A DNA stretch of 64,000 nt from Streptomyces sp. NBC_00289. Lineage in GTDB: Bacteria > Actinomycetota > Actinomycetes > Streptomycetales > Streptomycetaceae. The notes under the pieces are model-generated. The model made no database searches, was not told where the DNA came from, and saw only the letters and a list, made by a program, of their open reading frames with translations. Below, in pieces: positions 1-8,044 of this stretch (its first letter is position 1; every line of letters starts with the position of its first letter). The translations under genes and the position numbers were made by a program. The stretch covers positions 9,486,001-9,550,000 of the forward strand of contig NZ_CP108046.1 of assembly GCF_041435115.1 (NCBI RefSeq), given 5' to 3'.

Positions 1-740
1 GCGTCGGCGACGTCCTTCATGTAGAGCGCCGACCAGTCGTTCATGGCGCCTTCCGTGACCGTGCCGAACACCATGGCGCAGCCCAGCCACAGCGTCACCT
101 GCGAAGGCATCGTCAGTCTGCGGCGGCTCTTCTCGTCCTTCTGCTCGGCGGCGGGCTTCTCCTGCCGATTCTGCTGGTCCGCCAGCAACCTGGTTCTGGC
201 GTAGGCGAGGAGCAGGAGAAGCAGGACGGCCGCGGTCGCGAAGTGCGGCGTCATGGCCGACGTCACCGTGTTGATGCTTGATGCCACGAGCGCCGCGGCG
301 AACGATCCGCCGCTGAACGTCGCGTGCAGCTGGGTCATGGCGGTGCGCCGGTAGGCGGCCTCCAGGGCGGCGCCCTGCGCGTTTATGGCAACGTTCAGGC
401 AGCCGACGGCCACGCCGTCGGCACAGATGACCAGCAGGGCCACGGGGTAGTTCGGCGCTGCCGAGAGCCCGAGCAGGATGGCCACCAGGCACAGCGCGGA
501 CAGCAGAGACAGGGATCTGGAGCCCAGGCGCTTCATCAGGTACGCGACGAGGGGGAAGGAAGCCGCCGCCCCCGCGCCGCAGGCCATCAGGAGCAGGCCC
601 ACCTCCGTCTCGCTCAGGCCCAGCCGCGTTTTGAGGGCGGGAAGTCGGGAGGCCCAGGTGGCGTACTGGAACCCGAGGAAGCAGAACAGGGCCGCGATGG
701 CCAACTGCGCGCGCCGGAAATCGTCTAGGACACGGGGCAT
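1..740 (-). CDS. MFS transporter, C-terminus beyond window
   Basis: Major facilitator superfamily permease. The reading frame starts at an ATG at 738-740 and runs off the left edge, so only about 246 residues are visible. The N-terminus begins MPRVLDDFRRAQLAIAAL and is followed by alternating hydrophobic helices. The motif GSRSLSLLSALCLVA after helix 2 and a charged central loop (QNRQEKPAAEQKDEK) fit a 12-helix MFS protein of the YbjJ type. It overlaps the upstream GNAT gene by 16 bases and is the last gene of a leftward coupled operon, so export of that operon's product is the simplest role. Substrate is unknown. Confidence 0.8.
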   Translation of the reverse strand, partial: MPRVLDDFRRAQLAIAALFCFLGFQYATWASRLPALKTRLGLSETEVGLLLMACGAGAAASFPLVAYLMKRLGSRSLSLLSALCLVAILLGLSAAPNYPVALLVICADGVAVGCLNVAINAQGAALEAAYRRTAMTQLHATFSGGSFAAALVASSINTVTSAMTPHFATAAVLLLLLLAYARTRLLADQQNRQEKPAAEQKDEKSRRRLTMPSQVTLWLGCAMVFGTVTEGAMNDWSALYMKDVAD

Positions 741-1273
741 GGGAGACCGTCCACCTTCTTCGAGCCGGCGTTGCCGCCTGCGGACAGGGACCGGGACATG
801 TAGACGGCGTCGTCGCCGTACTCGGGCGGGACGGCGACCCCCTGGTGGGCGCGGAATCCGCGGGACGCCCAGAACGTCGCCTTGCCTTCGACGGCGATCA
901 GAGAGACGTGTTCGTACGTCGATGTGGCCGTCTCCGCGAGATGGCGCAGTAGTGTGCTGCCCCGTCCTCTGCCGCGCAGGTCCGGCGCGACGACCATGTC
1001 GTGCAGGTGCAGGTTCCGCGAGCGGACGGCGGGCTGCTCCGTACGGGCCAGGTCCGGGTACCGGAACATCGGGTAGGGCAGGGCGAGCAGGTAGCCCGCG
1101 ACGCGTTCGTCGAGGTCCAGCACGAAGCAGGTGGCCGGTGAGGCCCGCCACCGGGATTCCAGCACCGCGCGTCCCTCGGCGAGTCCACCGCCCTCGTAGG
1201 CCTCGGCCTCAAGGGCGGCGATGTACGGCCAGTCGCCGTCGCGGATGGGGCGCATGCGCATCGCGTGGTCCAC
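725..1273 (-). CDS. GNAT family N-acetyltransferase
   Basis: Predicted acetyl-CoA-dependent N-acyltransferase of 182 residues. The core LHDMVVAPDLRGRGRGSTLL is the GNAT motif A with its acetyl-CoA pyrophosphate loop (R-G-R-G-R-G). FWASRGFRAH near the C-terminus is the usual motif B end. The GTG start at 1271-1273 directly abuts the TAG stop of the upstream decarboxylase, which implies translational coupling; an in-frame ATG four codons later is an alternative. In this operon it could acetylate an amine made by the decarboxylase, but that is inference. Confidence 0.85.
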   Translation of the reverse strand: MDHAMRMRPIRDGDWPYIAALEAEAYEGGGLAEGRAVLESRWRASPATCFVLDLDERVAGYLLALPYPMFRYPDLARTEQPAVRSRNLHLHDMVVAPDLRGRGRGSTLLRHLAETATSTYEHVSLIAVEGKATFWASRGFRAHQGVAVPPEYGDDAVYMSRSLSAGGNAGSKKVDGLPCPVS

Positions 1274-2485
1274 CTAGTTCCCCCTTGCCATGGCTGTCCC
1301 GGCCGGGTACGCGGCGTGTCGCACGCACGTGTACGGGAGCGGGCGGAAGCCGTTGAAGCCCTGGGTCATGTAGCTGGTGGCGTAGGCGCCCGCGGACAGG
1401 ATCCAGACCGGGTCGCCGGAGGTGACGGCCTCGGGCACGGGCACGGGGTGATGTCCGGACCCGTATGCGTCGTCGCTGTCGCACGTGGGCCCCGCGACGA
1501 CCGCGCTCACACGCTTCCCGTCGAAGTGGCCGGGGAAGACCAGCCGGTAGCTCAACTGGTCCATCTCGTAGAGGCCGTTGAACTTGCCGCTGCTCAGATA
1601 CAGCCAGTGGACGCGTTCGCCGTCGGGCTGCCGGCGCGAGGTGAGCCGGTAGACGTGCGCGCGGATGGCGCCGTGGTCGGCCACCAGATGGCGGCCCGGC
1701 TCCATGACGAAGTCCAGCGGTGCGCGGTTGACGGCCCGCAACTGCTCCATTCCGTCGCGGATGACGGCGAACATCTTGTCCAACGGGGGTTCGAGCCTTG
1801 TGCCGTGCCGGTCGAGGTAGCCCAGTGCGGGCAGGCCGCCGCCGAGGTTGATGTGATCCACGACGATCCCCTGCTCGCGGAGGGTCACGAGGGTGTCGGC
1901 GAGGTGGTCGAAGGCCTGCCGCCAGGCCTCGCAAGTCATCTGCTGCGAACCGACGTGGACCGACAGCCCTGCCGGGGTGAGACCGGCCGCGCGCGCCTGA
2001 TCCAGCACGCGCACCGCGTCGTCCCGCGAGCAGCCGAACTTCCGGCTGAGACCCCACAGGGCTCCGTCCCCGCTGGTGGCGAGTCGGCAGAACACACGGG
2101 ACCCGGGGGCGTGCGCGGCGATCGCCGCCACGTCCTGCACGCTGTCGGTGGCGAAGGTCCGCACGCCGAGCCGGTGGGCCTCGGCGATGTCCGCGTCGGA
2201 CTTGACGGTGTTGCCGTAGTGGATCCGTTCCACGGGCACCCCGGTGCGCAGGGCCTGTCCGATCTCTGTGGGGCTCGCCGCGTCGAAGCCGGCGCCCCGG
2301 TCCGCGAGGCAGGTGAGGACCTCGTCGACGGGACAGGCCTTCATGGCGAAGCGGACGCGCACGTCCGGCAGTTCGCGCAGCAGCCGCTCGTACTGGTCCT
2401 CGATCCCGGTGAGATCGAAGACGATGCGGTCCGACGAGGCGGCTGTCAGCGCGGCCGCCAGTCGCCCGTCCACGTGCGTGCTCAC
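1274..2485 (-). CDS. Group IV (ODC-like) PLP-dependent decarboxylase
   Basis: About 403 residues of the alanine-racemase-fold ornithine/diaminopimelate/lysine decarboxylase superfamily. Visible motifs in order: RFAMKACP with the PLP lysine near residue 48, HVGSQ, NLGGGLPALG (phosphate loop), EPGRHL, GPTCDS with the catalytic cysteine near residue 333, and GAYATSY with the C-terminal tyrosine. It should decarboxylate a basic or carrier-bound amino acid to an amine. The GTG start at 2483-2485 overlaps the previous stop as GTGA; a longer frame to 2683 reads through the neighbour and has no family similarity. Exact substrate cannot be read from the sequence. Confidence 0.85.
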   Translation of the reverse strand: MSTHVDGRLAAALTAASSDRIVFDLTGIEDQYERLLRELPDVRVRFAMKACPVDEVLTCLADRGAGFDAASPTEIGQALRTGVPVERIHYGNTVKSDADIAEAHRLGVRTFATDSVQDVAAIAAHAPGSRVFCRLATSGDGALWGLSRKFGCSRDDAVRVLDQARAAGLTPAGLSVHVGSQQMTCEAWRQAFDHLADTLVTLREQGIVVDHINLGGGLPALGYLDRHGTRLEPPLDKMFAVIRDGMEQLRAVNRAPLDFVMEPGRHLVADHGAIRAHVYRLTSRRQPDGERVHWLYLSSGKFNGLYEMDQLSYRLVFPGHFDGKRVSAVVAGPTCDSDDAYGSGHHPVPVPEAVTSGDPVWILSAGAYATSYMTQGFNGFRPLPYTCVRHAAYPAGTAMARGN

Positions 2486-3813
2486 CCGGCCGCGCTCCCG
2501 ACCCCGTGGTCCTCGGCCGCGCGCATCAACGCGGCCCAGGCCTCGATCAGCAGGGCGAAGTGCTCGATGTCGCGCTCGGCCTCGTCCAGCAGTCGGTCGC
2601 GGCGAGCGGTCAACCGGTCGGCGAACGCCTCGTATCTGCCGCCGAGTTTCCGGTACGAGATGCCGACGCGTTCCAGCCGCCACAGGTTCTCGGTGTGGTC
2701 CAGGCCCGTGCTCGCGCGGAGGAGGCCGACGACCGTGTCGGGCCGTATGCGCTGGTGTTCGTCGAGCAGAGCGGGGCCCGCCGCGGCCATGCCTTCGTAG
2801 ACGAAGTTGAAGTACAGCATCGACAGCAGGAACTTCACGAACCGTGTCTGGTAGGCCGTGAACCCGGGGTCGGTGCGCCGTTCGGGGGTGTAGAAGTTCT
2901 CGATGTCGCGGTTGTGCAGCACACCCGGGAGCGCGGCGTCGTGGACCAGGTGGATGAGGAAGTAGTCACTGCCGATGGTGCTGGTCGCCGGAGGAAGCGG
3001 CATCCGCTCGTACACCTCGTGATCGAAGCTGATGTTGCACATGTCCACCCGCATGGGGTCGACCAGCGTCAGCACCGAGTGGTCCCGGGTGAAGCGTTCG
3101 GTCCCGGAGCCCTTGAAGGACTCCTCGACGAGGTGCCGTTTCCGCTCGTCCGACCAGTGGCCGGGCGCCCACAGGCTCACGACGTCGTGGTAGATGCCTT
3201 CGTCCAGCCGCCGGATCTCGTCGATGTCCACGGACAGTTCGCCGATGAAGGAGGAGCCGACCATGGACACGGGCCGATGGGCGTGGGCGGGGTCGAGGTC
3301 CGTCTCGGAGACCTCGGTCGACGCTTCGGCGGCGGGTCTGCCCAGGGATGCGAGTTCGTGGTGGATCGGGAAGACCGGCTCACCGTCCAGGATCTGGTAG
3401 GCGCTGTCCGAGTCCCTGCGGTGCACGGACCGGCAGCCGAGGGCACCGGCGATCAGAAAGGCGCGGTTCGTGCAGGATCCGTAGGAGACGGCGTCCGGCA
3501 GCAGGAGGTCGAGGATCAGGTCGGGCTCGGCCGGGCCCGCCTTCCGGATCACGCGCCGCAGGAAGTCCCGCTGGCGCTCCTCGTCGAGGTGGTGCACGAC
3601 GACGTTGTGTGTGGCGGGGAGCCCGGCCACGACGTGTGCGTGGTCCCGGCGGGTGGCCTCGTCGGAGGAGTCGAGGATCAGCAGATGAACCTCGACACCG
3701 AAGTGGCGAGTCGCGTACGCCGCCTCCTCGGCGATCGCCGATATGGCAGCGGAGCAGAGCCTGTTCGTGGGCAGGGCCAGACAGATGCGGTCGGTGCCGG
3801 TTGCTCGGTTCAC
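2482..3813 (-). CDS. DUF6271-type protein, possible GT-A glycosyltransferase
   Basis: A 443-residue protein that I match from memory to the actinobacterial DUF6271 family. The N-terminus (ICLALPTNR, then VEVHLLILDSS) has the beta-alpha-beta look of a GT-A nucleotide-sugar transferase, and HRRDSDSAYQ near residue 135 gives a DxD-like metal and nucleotide-sugar motif. A conserved middle (VGSSFIGELSVD, VDPMRVDMCNISFD, STIGSDYFLIHLVHD) and a helical C-terminus complete it. It overlaps both neighbours by GTGA, so it is tightly coupled to the dioxygenase and the decarboxylase. The family name is fairly likely; glycosyl transfer is inference only. Confidence 0.65.
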   Translation of the reverse strand: MNRATGTDRICLALPTNRLCSAAISAIAEEAAYATRHFGVEVHLLILDSSDEATRRDHAHVVAGLPATHNVVVHHLDEERQRDFLRRVIRKAGPAEPDLILDLLLPDAVSYGSCTNRAFLIAGALGCRSVHRRDSDSAYQILDGEPVFPIHHELASLGRPAAEASTEVSETDLDPAHAHRPVSMVGSSFIGELSVDIDEIRRLDEGIYHDVVSLWAPGHWSDERKRHLVEESFKGSGTERFTRDHSVLTLVDPMRVDMCNISFDHEVYERMPLPPATSTIGSDYFLIHLVHDAALPGVLHNRDIENFYTPERRTDPGFTAYQTRFVKFLLSMLYFNFVYEGMAAAGPALLDEHQRIRPDTVVGLLRASTGLDHTENLWRLERVGISYRKLGGRYEAFADRLTARRDRLLDEAERDIEHFALLIEAWAALMRAAEDHGVGSAAG

Positions 3814-4841
3814 CGGGCGTTTCCTCGTCCGCTCCAGGGATCAAGTCCCAGAAGTCTCCTGCCCAGGTCGTTGAGGGTCGCGGGCCCGTACCTCAGCGAC
3901 TCGTGCCGGGTCGCGTCGCCGAGCAGGGTCCCGTTCCAGCCTGGGGTGCTGAGCGTCCGCCAGGACTCGACGCGGGAAGCGCGCAGTTCCTCGTGTTCAC
4001 TGAGCGCGGGCATCATCGATAGGTACTGGACCGCGCGGACACCGTTGTCGGAGAGGTTGGGCGCCACGCCGTGCGCCAGCAGCCCGTTGAAGATCAGCAG
4101 ATCGCCGGCCTGCAGATCCGGGCGCACCAGCGGAAACCGCGAGCGGTCGATCGCGGGCCGGATGGGGTCGCGGTCGGCCGGCTGGGTGAGCTTCCACTCC
4201 TCGAAGGACCGGAAGAGTTCGGGCGCGCACTGGAAGCCGCCGAGTTCGGGCTGGGTGTCGTTGAGGGCGATGATGCCCTGCACCCGCTGCGGCAGCACAC
4301 CGAGAGTGGTGTCGACGTCCCAGTGCAGCTCGATGTCGAAGCCCTCGTCGGTGGACTCGATGAGGGAGCGCGAACGACTGCCCCGGTTGGGCGGGTTGAG
4401 GTTGAGCCTGTCGAGGGTGACCCACAGCTCCTCGCAGTCCCACACGTCGACGAAGGCGTCGTAGACGCGCTCCGTCTGCCGGCTGTCCCAGATGAGCTGG
4501 TGGTGGTAGGCCTCGACGAAGCCGTACACGTGCAGGTCACGGTCCAGGTCCGAGCGGAACTCGCGCTCCTCGTACCAGGTTTCGGGGCGGTCCGGGTCGA
4601 GGCCCTGGAACTCCCAGGCGAATTCGAGGAGGCTCTTGGCCGCGCCGGGCGAGATGGCGTCACGGACGACGACGTAGCCGTACGTCTGCCAGAACGCCAG
4701 GTCCTCCGGCGACAGCACGCGTAGCGGCCGCGCCTTGGAGACATCCCTCAGTGGCGTCGGAGCGAGGTACGTCTCGGCGTCCGCGCTGAAATAGGGGCGC
4801 TCGGATGCGGCTCGATGCAGATAGGGGGCGGGTGTCGGCAT
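3810..4841 (-). CDS. Phytanoyl-CoA dioxygenase (PhyH) family oxygenase
   Basis: A 343-residue Fe(II)/2-oxoglutarate oxygenase. The iron facial triad is visible as ELHWDVD (His and Asp near residues 172-174) and the distal His in LLAHGVAPN near 256, followed by an Arg (NGVRAVQYL) that would hold 2-oxoglutarate. It is first in the leftward operon. Its ATG at 4839-4841 has a good GGAG ribosome site 8 bases upstream. It likely hydroxylates or desaturates a pathway intermediate. A dre-like palindrome sits about 85 bases upstream. Confidence 0.85.
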   Translation of the reverse strand: MPTPAPYLHRAASERPYFSADAETYLAPTPLRDVSKARPLRVLSPEDLAFWQTYGYVVVRDAISPGAAKSLLEFAWEFQGLDPDRPETWYEEREFRSDLDRDLHVYGFVEAYHHQLIWDSRQTERVYDAFVDVWDCEELWVTLDRLNLNPPNRGSRSRSLIESTDEGFDIELHWDVDTTLGVLPQRVQGIIALNDTQPELGGFQCAPELFRSFEEWKLTQPADRDPIRPAIDRSRFPLVRPDLQAGDLLIFNGLLAHGVAPNLSDNGVRAVQYLSMMPALSEHEELRASRVESWRTLSTPGWNGTLLGDATRHESLRYGPATLNDLGRRLLGLDPWSGRGNAR

Positions 4842-4924
4842 GCGATCACTCCAGGGGCGACGGCAGCCCAGGGGCTGAGTGGCTGGCTCTCAGTCGCTGC
4901 GGAAATCGAACTGAGGCCCCTCAA

Positions 4925-4940
4925 GCTGGACTAGACCACT
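4925..4940. promoter_or_regulatory. dre-like operator upstream of the PhyH operon
   Basis: TGGACTAGACCA at 4927-4938 matches the DasR-responsive-element core TGGTCTAGACCA at 11 of 12 bases and is centred on CTAG. It lies about 85 bases before the PhyH ATG. The same 12-mer occurs in the promoter of the DasR-like gene at 6949-6960, which makes chance less likely. Binding is inferred. Confidence 0.6.
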
Positions 4941-5074
4941 GGGCGTGGTCAACGGGTTCCTGCGGAACTGCCGCCAAGTGCCTGCCAGTTGCCGGTAGTT
5001 GCCGCACCGTCCGTTGTCAGCCCGTGACGACCCCCTTGCCGTAGGTCATTTCGCCACGATCCGTATCCGGTAGG

Positions 5075-6565
5075 TCACCCCGCGACGATCCGCTCGGCCG
5101 CCGCCACGCCGCAGACGCGGGCGGCTCCGTACGTGGCGAGGTGCACGGCGCCCCGCGGCGGAGCCTGCGGCACGCCCATCTCGACCACGATGGTGTTCGG
5201 GCGGGCGGCGAGGAGTACGTCCAGGGCCGCCCGCATCCAGTCGTGCCGGTGCTCGTCACGGACCACCGCGACGATGCGACGGCCGCCCGCTGCCGCCAGT
5301 GCCGCCACACCCGCGTCGGAGCCGGTGAAGGACCCGGTCGTGGTGCCTGGCAGCAACCGCTCCAGTTCGAGACCGACGCCCCACGGCGTCTCTTTGCCGA
5401 CGGCGATGTTCGCGGCCGGATGGAACGTCGCGACGTACACGGGCTCGTCGAGCGGAGACGCGGCCCCCGCCCGCCGCACGGCCAGCGCACGGCGCGCCGC
5501 TACCAGCCCGATCTCCGGGTCGGCCGCCACGCGCGCGGCCCCGCCCCGCCGCGCGTCGGCCGTCCACCGCGTCAGGTCCCGCACTCTGGCTGCGGCGTCG
5601 GCCAGCCGCTCCTCCGGGAGTTCGCCGGAGCGGACGGCGGCGACCAGCGCGTCCCGGAGCTTCAGCACGGTGCCCTCGTCGCACAGTCCACCGCCCACGC
5701 AGATCGCGTCGGCGCCCGCCGCGATCGCCAGCACGACTCCGTGCTCCAGGCCGTACGCCTGCGAGATCGCGCGCATTTCCATGCCGTCCGTGACGATCAG
5801 GCCGTCGTAGCCCAGTTCACCGCGCAGCAGGTCGGTGAGGATCCGGCGGGAAAGGGTCCCCGGACGGTCCGGGTCCAGGGCGGGGACGAGGATGTGTGCG
5901 CTCATGACGGCGCGCGTCCCTGCTTCGATGGCCGCGCGGAACGGGACGAGTTCGCGCCCGTAGAGGGTGTCGGCGTCGACGTCGATGCGCGGCACCGCGT
6001 GGTGGGAGTCGACGTTGGTGTCGCCGTGGCCGGGAAAGTGCTTGGTGCAGGCGGCGACGCCGGTGGACTGCAGGCCCTGGACGTAGGCGGCGGTGTGCCG
6101 GGCCACGAGGTCGGTGTCAGCGCCGAAGGAGCGTACGCCGATGACGGGGTTGTCGGGGTTGGCGTTGACGTCCGCGGAGGGCGCCCAGTCGAAGTCGACG
6201 CCGCATGCGCCCAGGCGGCGGCCCAGTTCTCGGGCGACGTCGCGGGTGAGGCCGGGGTCGTCGACAGCGCCCAGGGCGTGGTTGCCGGGGAACGAGGAGC
6301 CCGTACGGACGTCCAGGCGGGTGACGTCGCCGCTCTCCTCGTCGATGGCGATCAGCAGATCGTCCCGCTCGGCTCGCAACCGGGTGGTGAGGTCGGCGAC
6401 CTGCTCGTGCGTGGCGACATTGCGGCCGAACAGGGCGACGGAGGCCAGCCCCTCGCTGACGCGGCGCCGCACCCAGTCGGGTGCCGTGGTGCCGGCGAAC
6501 CCCGGCTGCAGTACCGCGAGGGCGTCACGGGTGAGGGTGTCGTTGCCGGTGGCGAACGTTGTCAT
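5075..6565 (-). CDS. GH3 beta-N-acetylhexosaminidase (NagZ-like)
   Basis: A 496-residue family 3 glycoside hydrolase. KHFPGHGDTNVDSHHAVP near residue 177 is the NagZ-type signature carrying the His/Asp catalytic dyad, and IVTDGMEM near 258 carries the nucleophile Asp. GRNV and DEESGDVTRLD precede these. No signal peptide is seen, so it probably acts in the cytoplasm on imported GlcNAc- or chitobiose-type sugars. The ATG at 6563-6565 has AAAGGA about 10 bases upstream; the longer frame to 6715 adds low-complexity Arg/Pro sequence and is not favoured. It is divergent from a DasR-like regulator with dre-like sites between, so control by aminosugar phosphates is plausible. Confidence 0.85.
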   Translation of the reverse strand: MTTFATGNDTLTRDALAVLQPGFAGTTAPDWVRRRVSEGLASVALFGRNVATHEQVADLTTRLRAERDDLLIAIDEESGDVTRLDVRTGSSFPGNHALGAVDDPGLTRDVARELGRRLGACGVDFDWAPSADVNANPDNPVIGVRSFGADTDLVARHTAAYVQGLQSTGVAACTKHFPGHGDTNVDSHHAVPRIDVDADTLYGRELVPFRAAIEAGTRAVMSAHILVPALDPDRPGTLSRRILTDLLRGELGYDGLIVTDGMEMRAISQAYGLEHGVVLAIAAGADAICVGGGLCDEGTVLKLRDALVAAVRSGELPEERLADAAARVRDLTRWTADARRGGAARVAADPEIGLVAARRALAVRRAGAASPLDEPVYVATFHPAANIAVGKETPWGVGLELERLLPGTTTGSFTGSDAGVAALAAAGGRRIVAVVRDEHRHDWMRAALDVLLAARPNTIVVEMGVPQAPPRGAVHLATYGAARVCGVAAAERIVAG

Positions 6566-6818
6566 CTGGGCGTCATTCCTTTCGGCGCCGTCAGGCAGGC
6601 CGTTCATGGGTCGTCGGTCAGGCCGTTCACGGGGTGGTCGATCCGGCCGTTCACGTGTCGGTCGCGCGGGGTGGCAGTGGGTCGCCGCCGCGCGAACGGC
6701 AGGTGACTCCGTCACTCACGCCGCGAGGCACGGCCTCCTTCCTCGGGGATGTCCTCGGCGTACGCCCACGACGAAGACCGCCGCGCCTCGCCGCAGCACA
6801 GGGTGTGACCGACCGCCT

Positions 6819-6857
6819 ACTGGTGTAGACCTGCCTCGGGGAGCTTGGCCTAGACTT
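6819..6857. promoter_or_regulatory. Two weaker dre-like sites between GH3 and DasR-like genes
   Basis: TGGTGTAGACCT at 6821-6832 matches the dre core at 10 of 12 positions and TGGCCTAGACTT at 6846-6857 at 9 of 12. Their centres are about 25 bases apart, on the GH3 side of a 451-base divergent intergenic region (6566-7016). The second site is weak on its own. Confidence 0.45.
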
Positions 6858-6947
6858 TTGGCAGCGTCAAGGTGGCTTCGGCAAACCGCAGTTGAGCGCC
6901 GGTGGGCAGGCCGCGGCTCGCGCATGTTCGCGAGCGACACGCTCTGT

Positions 6948-6983
6948 TTGGACTAGACCAAAGGGCGGGGGCGGGTCTATAAC
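6948..6983 (+). promoter_or_regulatory. Promoter of the DasR-like gene overlapped by a dre-like site
   Basis: TTGGACTAGACCAA at 6948-6961 is a near-perfect palindrome around CTAG. A possible -35 (TAGACC, 6955-6960) lies inside it and a good -10 (TATAAC, 6978-6983) follows after a 17-base spacer. A repressor bound here would cover the -35, so autorepression of the downstream GntR gene is likely. Confidence 0.55.
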
Positions 6984-7016
6984 GGGAACCCGGTGACAAA
7001 GCCGGGAGGGCAGGCC

Positions 7017-7781
7017 ATGACCACGGACGTCAGCAGCGCTCAGTACGACACGCGGGCGCCCGGTGGCGGCGCGCGAGTGCCGAAGTACTACCGCATCAAA
7101 CAGCGGGTCCTGGAGATGACGCAGTCGCGGATGCCTGGTGCGCGCATGCCGGCCGAGCGATTACTCGCCCTCGAGCTGGCCACCTCACGCACCACGGTCC
7201 GGCGCGCCCTGCAGGAACTCGTGGGCGAAGGCCGACTGGACCGCATGCAGGGGAAGGGGACGTTCGTCGCCCGGCCCAAACTCTCCCGCACCCTTCAACT
7301 CACCTCCCACACCGAGGACATGTACGCGCAGGGCCTCGCACCTGCCTCCCGGATCCTGGACGTCCGTCACGTCGAGGCCGACGGCAAACTCTCCCAACTT
7401 CTTGACATCGATGTCGGCGACAGCGTGCTGCGCATCGAACGACTGCGGCTGGCCAACGGCGAACCCATGGCGATCGAGACCACACACCTTTCCGCCGGGC
7501 GGTTTCCCGCCCTGCCGGCGTCGCTGGCCACCTTCACCTCGCTGTACACCGCGCTCGCCGAGGTCTACGGCGTGCACCTCACCGAAGCCGAGGAAGCCAT
7601 CGAGACGTCCTTGGCGACCCCCCGCGACGCCGCGCTCCTCGCCACGGAGGTCGGCCATCCGGTGTTGCTGCTGTGCCGTCACTCGCAGGACGCGCAGGGC
7701 ACACCGGTCGAATGGGTGCGCTCCGTCTACCGCGGCTCCCGCTACAAGTTCGTGGTCAACCTGAAGCCTCCCGCGGACTGA
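7017..7781 (+). CDS. DasR-like GntR/HutC-family transcriptional regulator
   Basis: A 254-residue regulator closely resembling Streptomyces DasR in length and sequence as I recall it. N-terminal winged helix: [14 protein letters not shown], then [19 protein letters not shown] and MQGKGTFVA. The UTRA effector domain includes [35 protein letters not shown] and [10 protein letters not shown]. DasR binds dre sites and is released by aminosugar phosphates. The ATG at 7017 is chosen because GGGAGG lies 7-8 bases upstream; a GTG at 6993 is less likely. Codon 49 (7161-7163) is TTA, so translation may depend on bldA tRNA. No dasABC transporter is adjacent, so it is probably a paralog rather than the main DasR. 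Confidence 0.85.
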   Translation: MTTDVSSAQYDTRAPGGGARVPKYYRIKQRVLEMTQSRMPGARMPAERLLALELATSRTTVRRALQELVGEGRLDRMQGKGTFVARPKLSRTLQLTSHTEDMYAQGLAPASRILDVRHVEADGKLSQLLDIDVGDSVLRIERLRLANGEPMAIETTHLSAGRFPALPASLATFTSLYTALAEVYGVHLTEAEEAIETSLATPRDAALLATEVGHPVLLLCRHSQDAQGTPVEWVRSVYRGSRYKFVVNLKPPAD

Positions 7782-8044
7782 GTGCCCGAGCGGATCTCCA
7801 CCCCGCAGATCGGCATGTCGAGAACCCGGCTCGCCGCTCCCGCGCACCGGCCCTCACCCGCAGGACCCCACTCTCGCCCCCACCATGCCGGAGCACCGTC
7901 CACGGCGGCCGCATCACCGCCGTCCGGCGGCTTCCCGACCGCACCGAACGCACGTCCCCCCTCTCCGACCTCCGTCGGTCCGCCCGTTCGCCGTCGTCGC
8001 CGCCCTCCCACACACAGCTGCCAGAACAACGAGATGGACTTGTC

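Noticed and set aside
1265..2800. Long plus-strand frame opposite the decarboxylase and DUF6271 genes
   Set aside because: It is an antisense shadow caused by high GC; it has no ribosome site and no family motif, and the minus-strand genes are clearly real.
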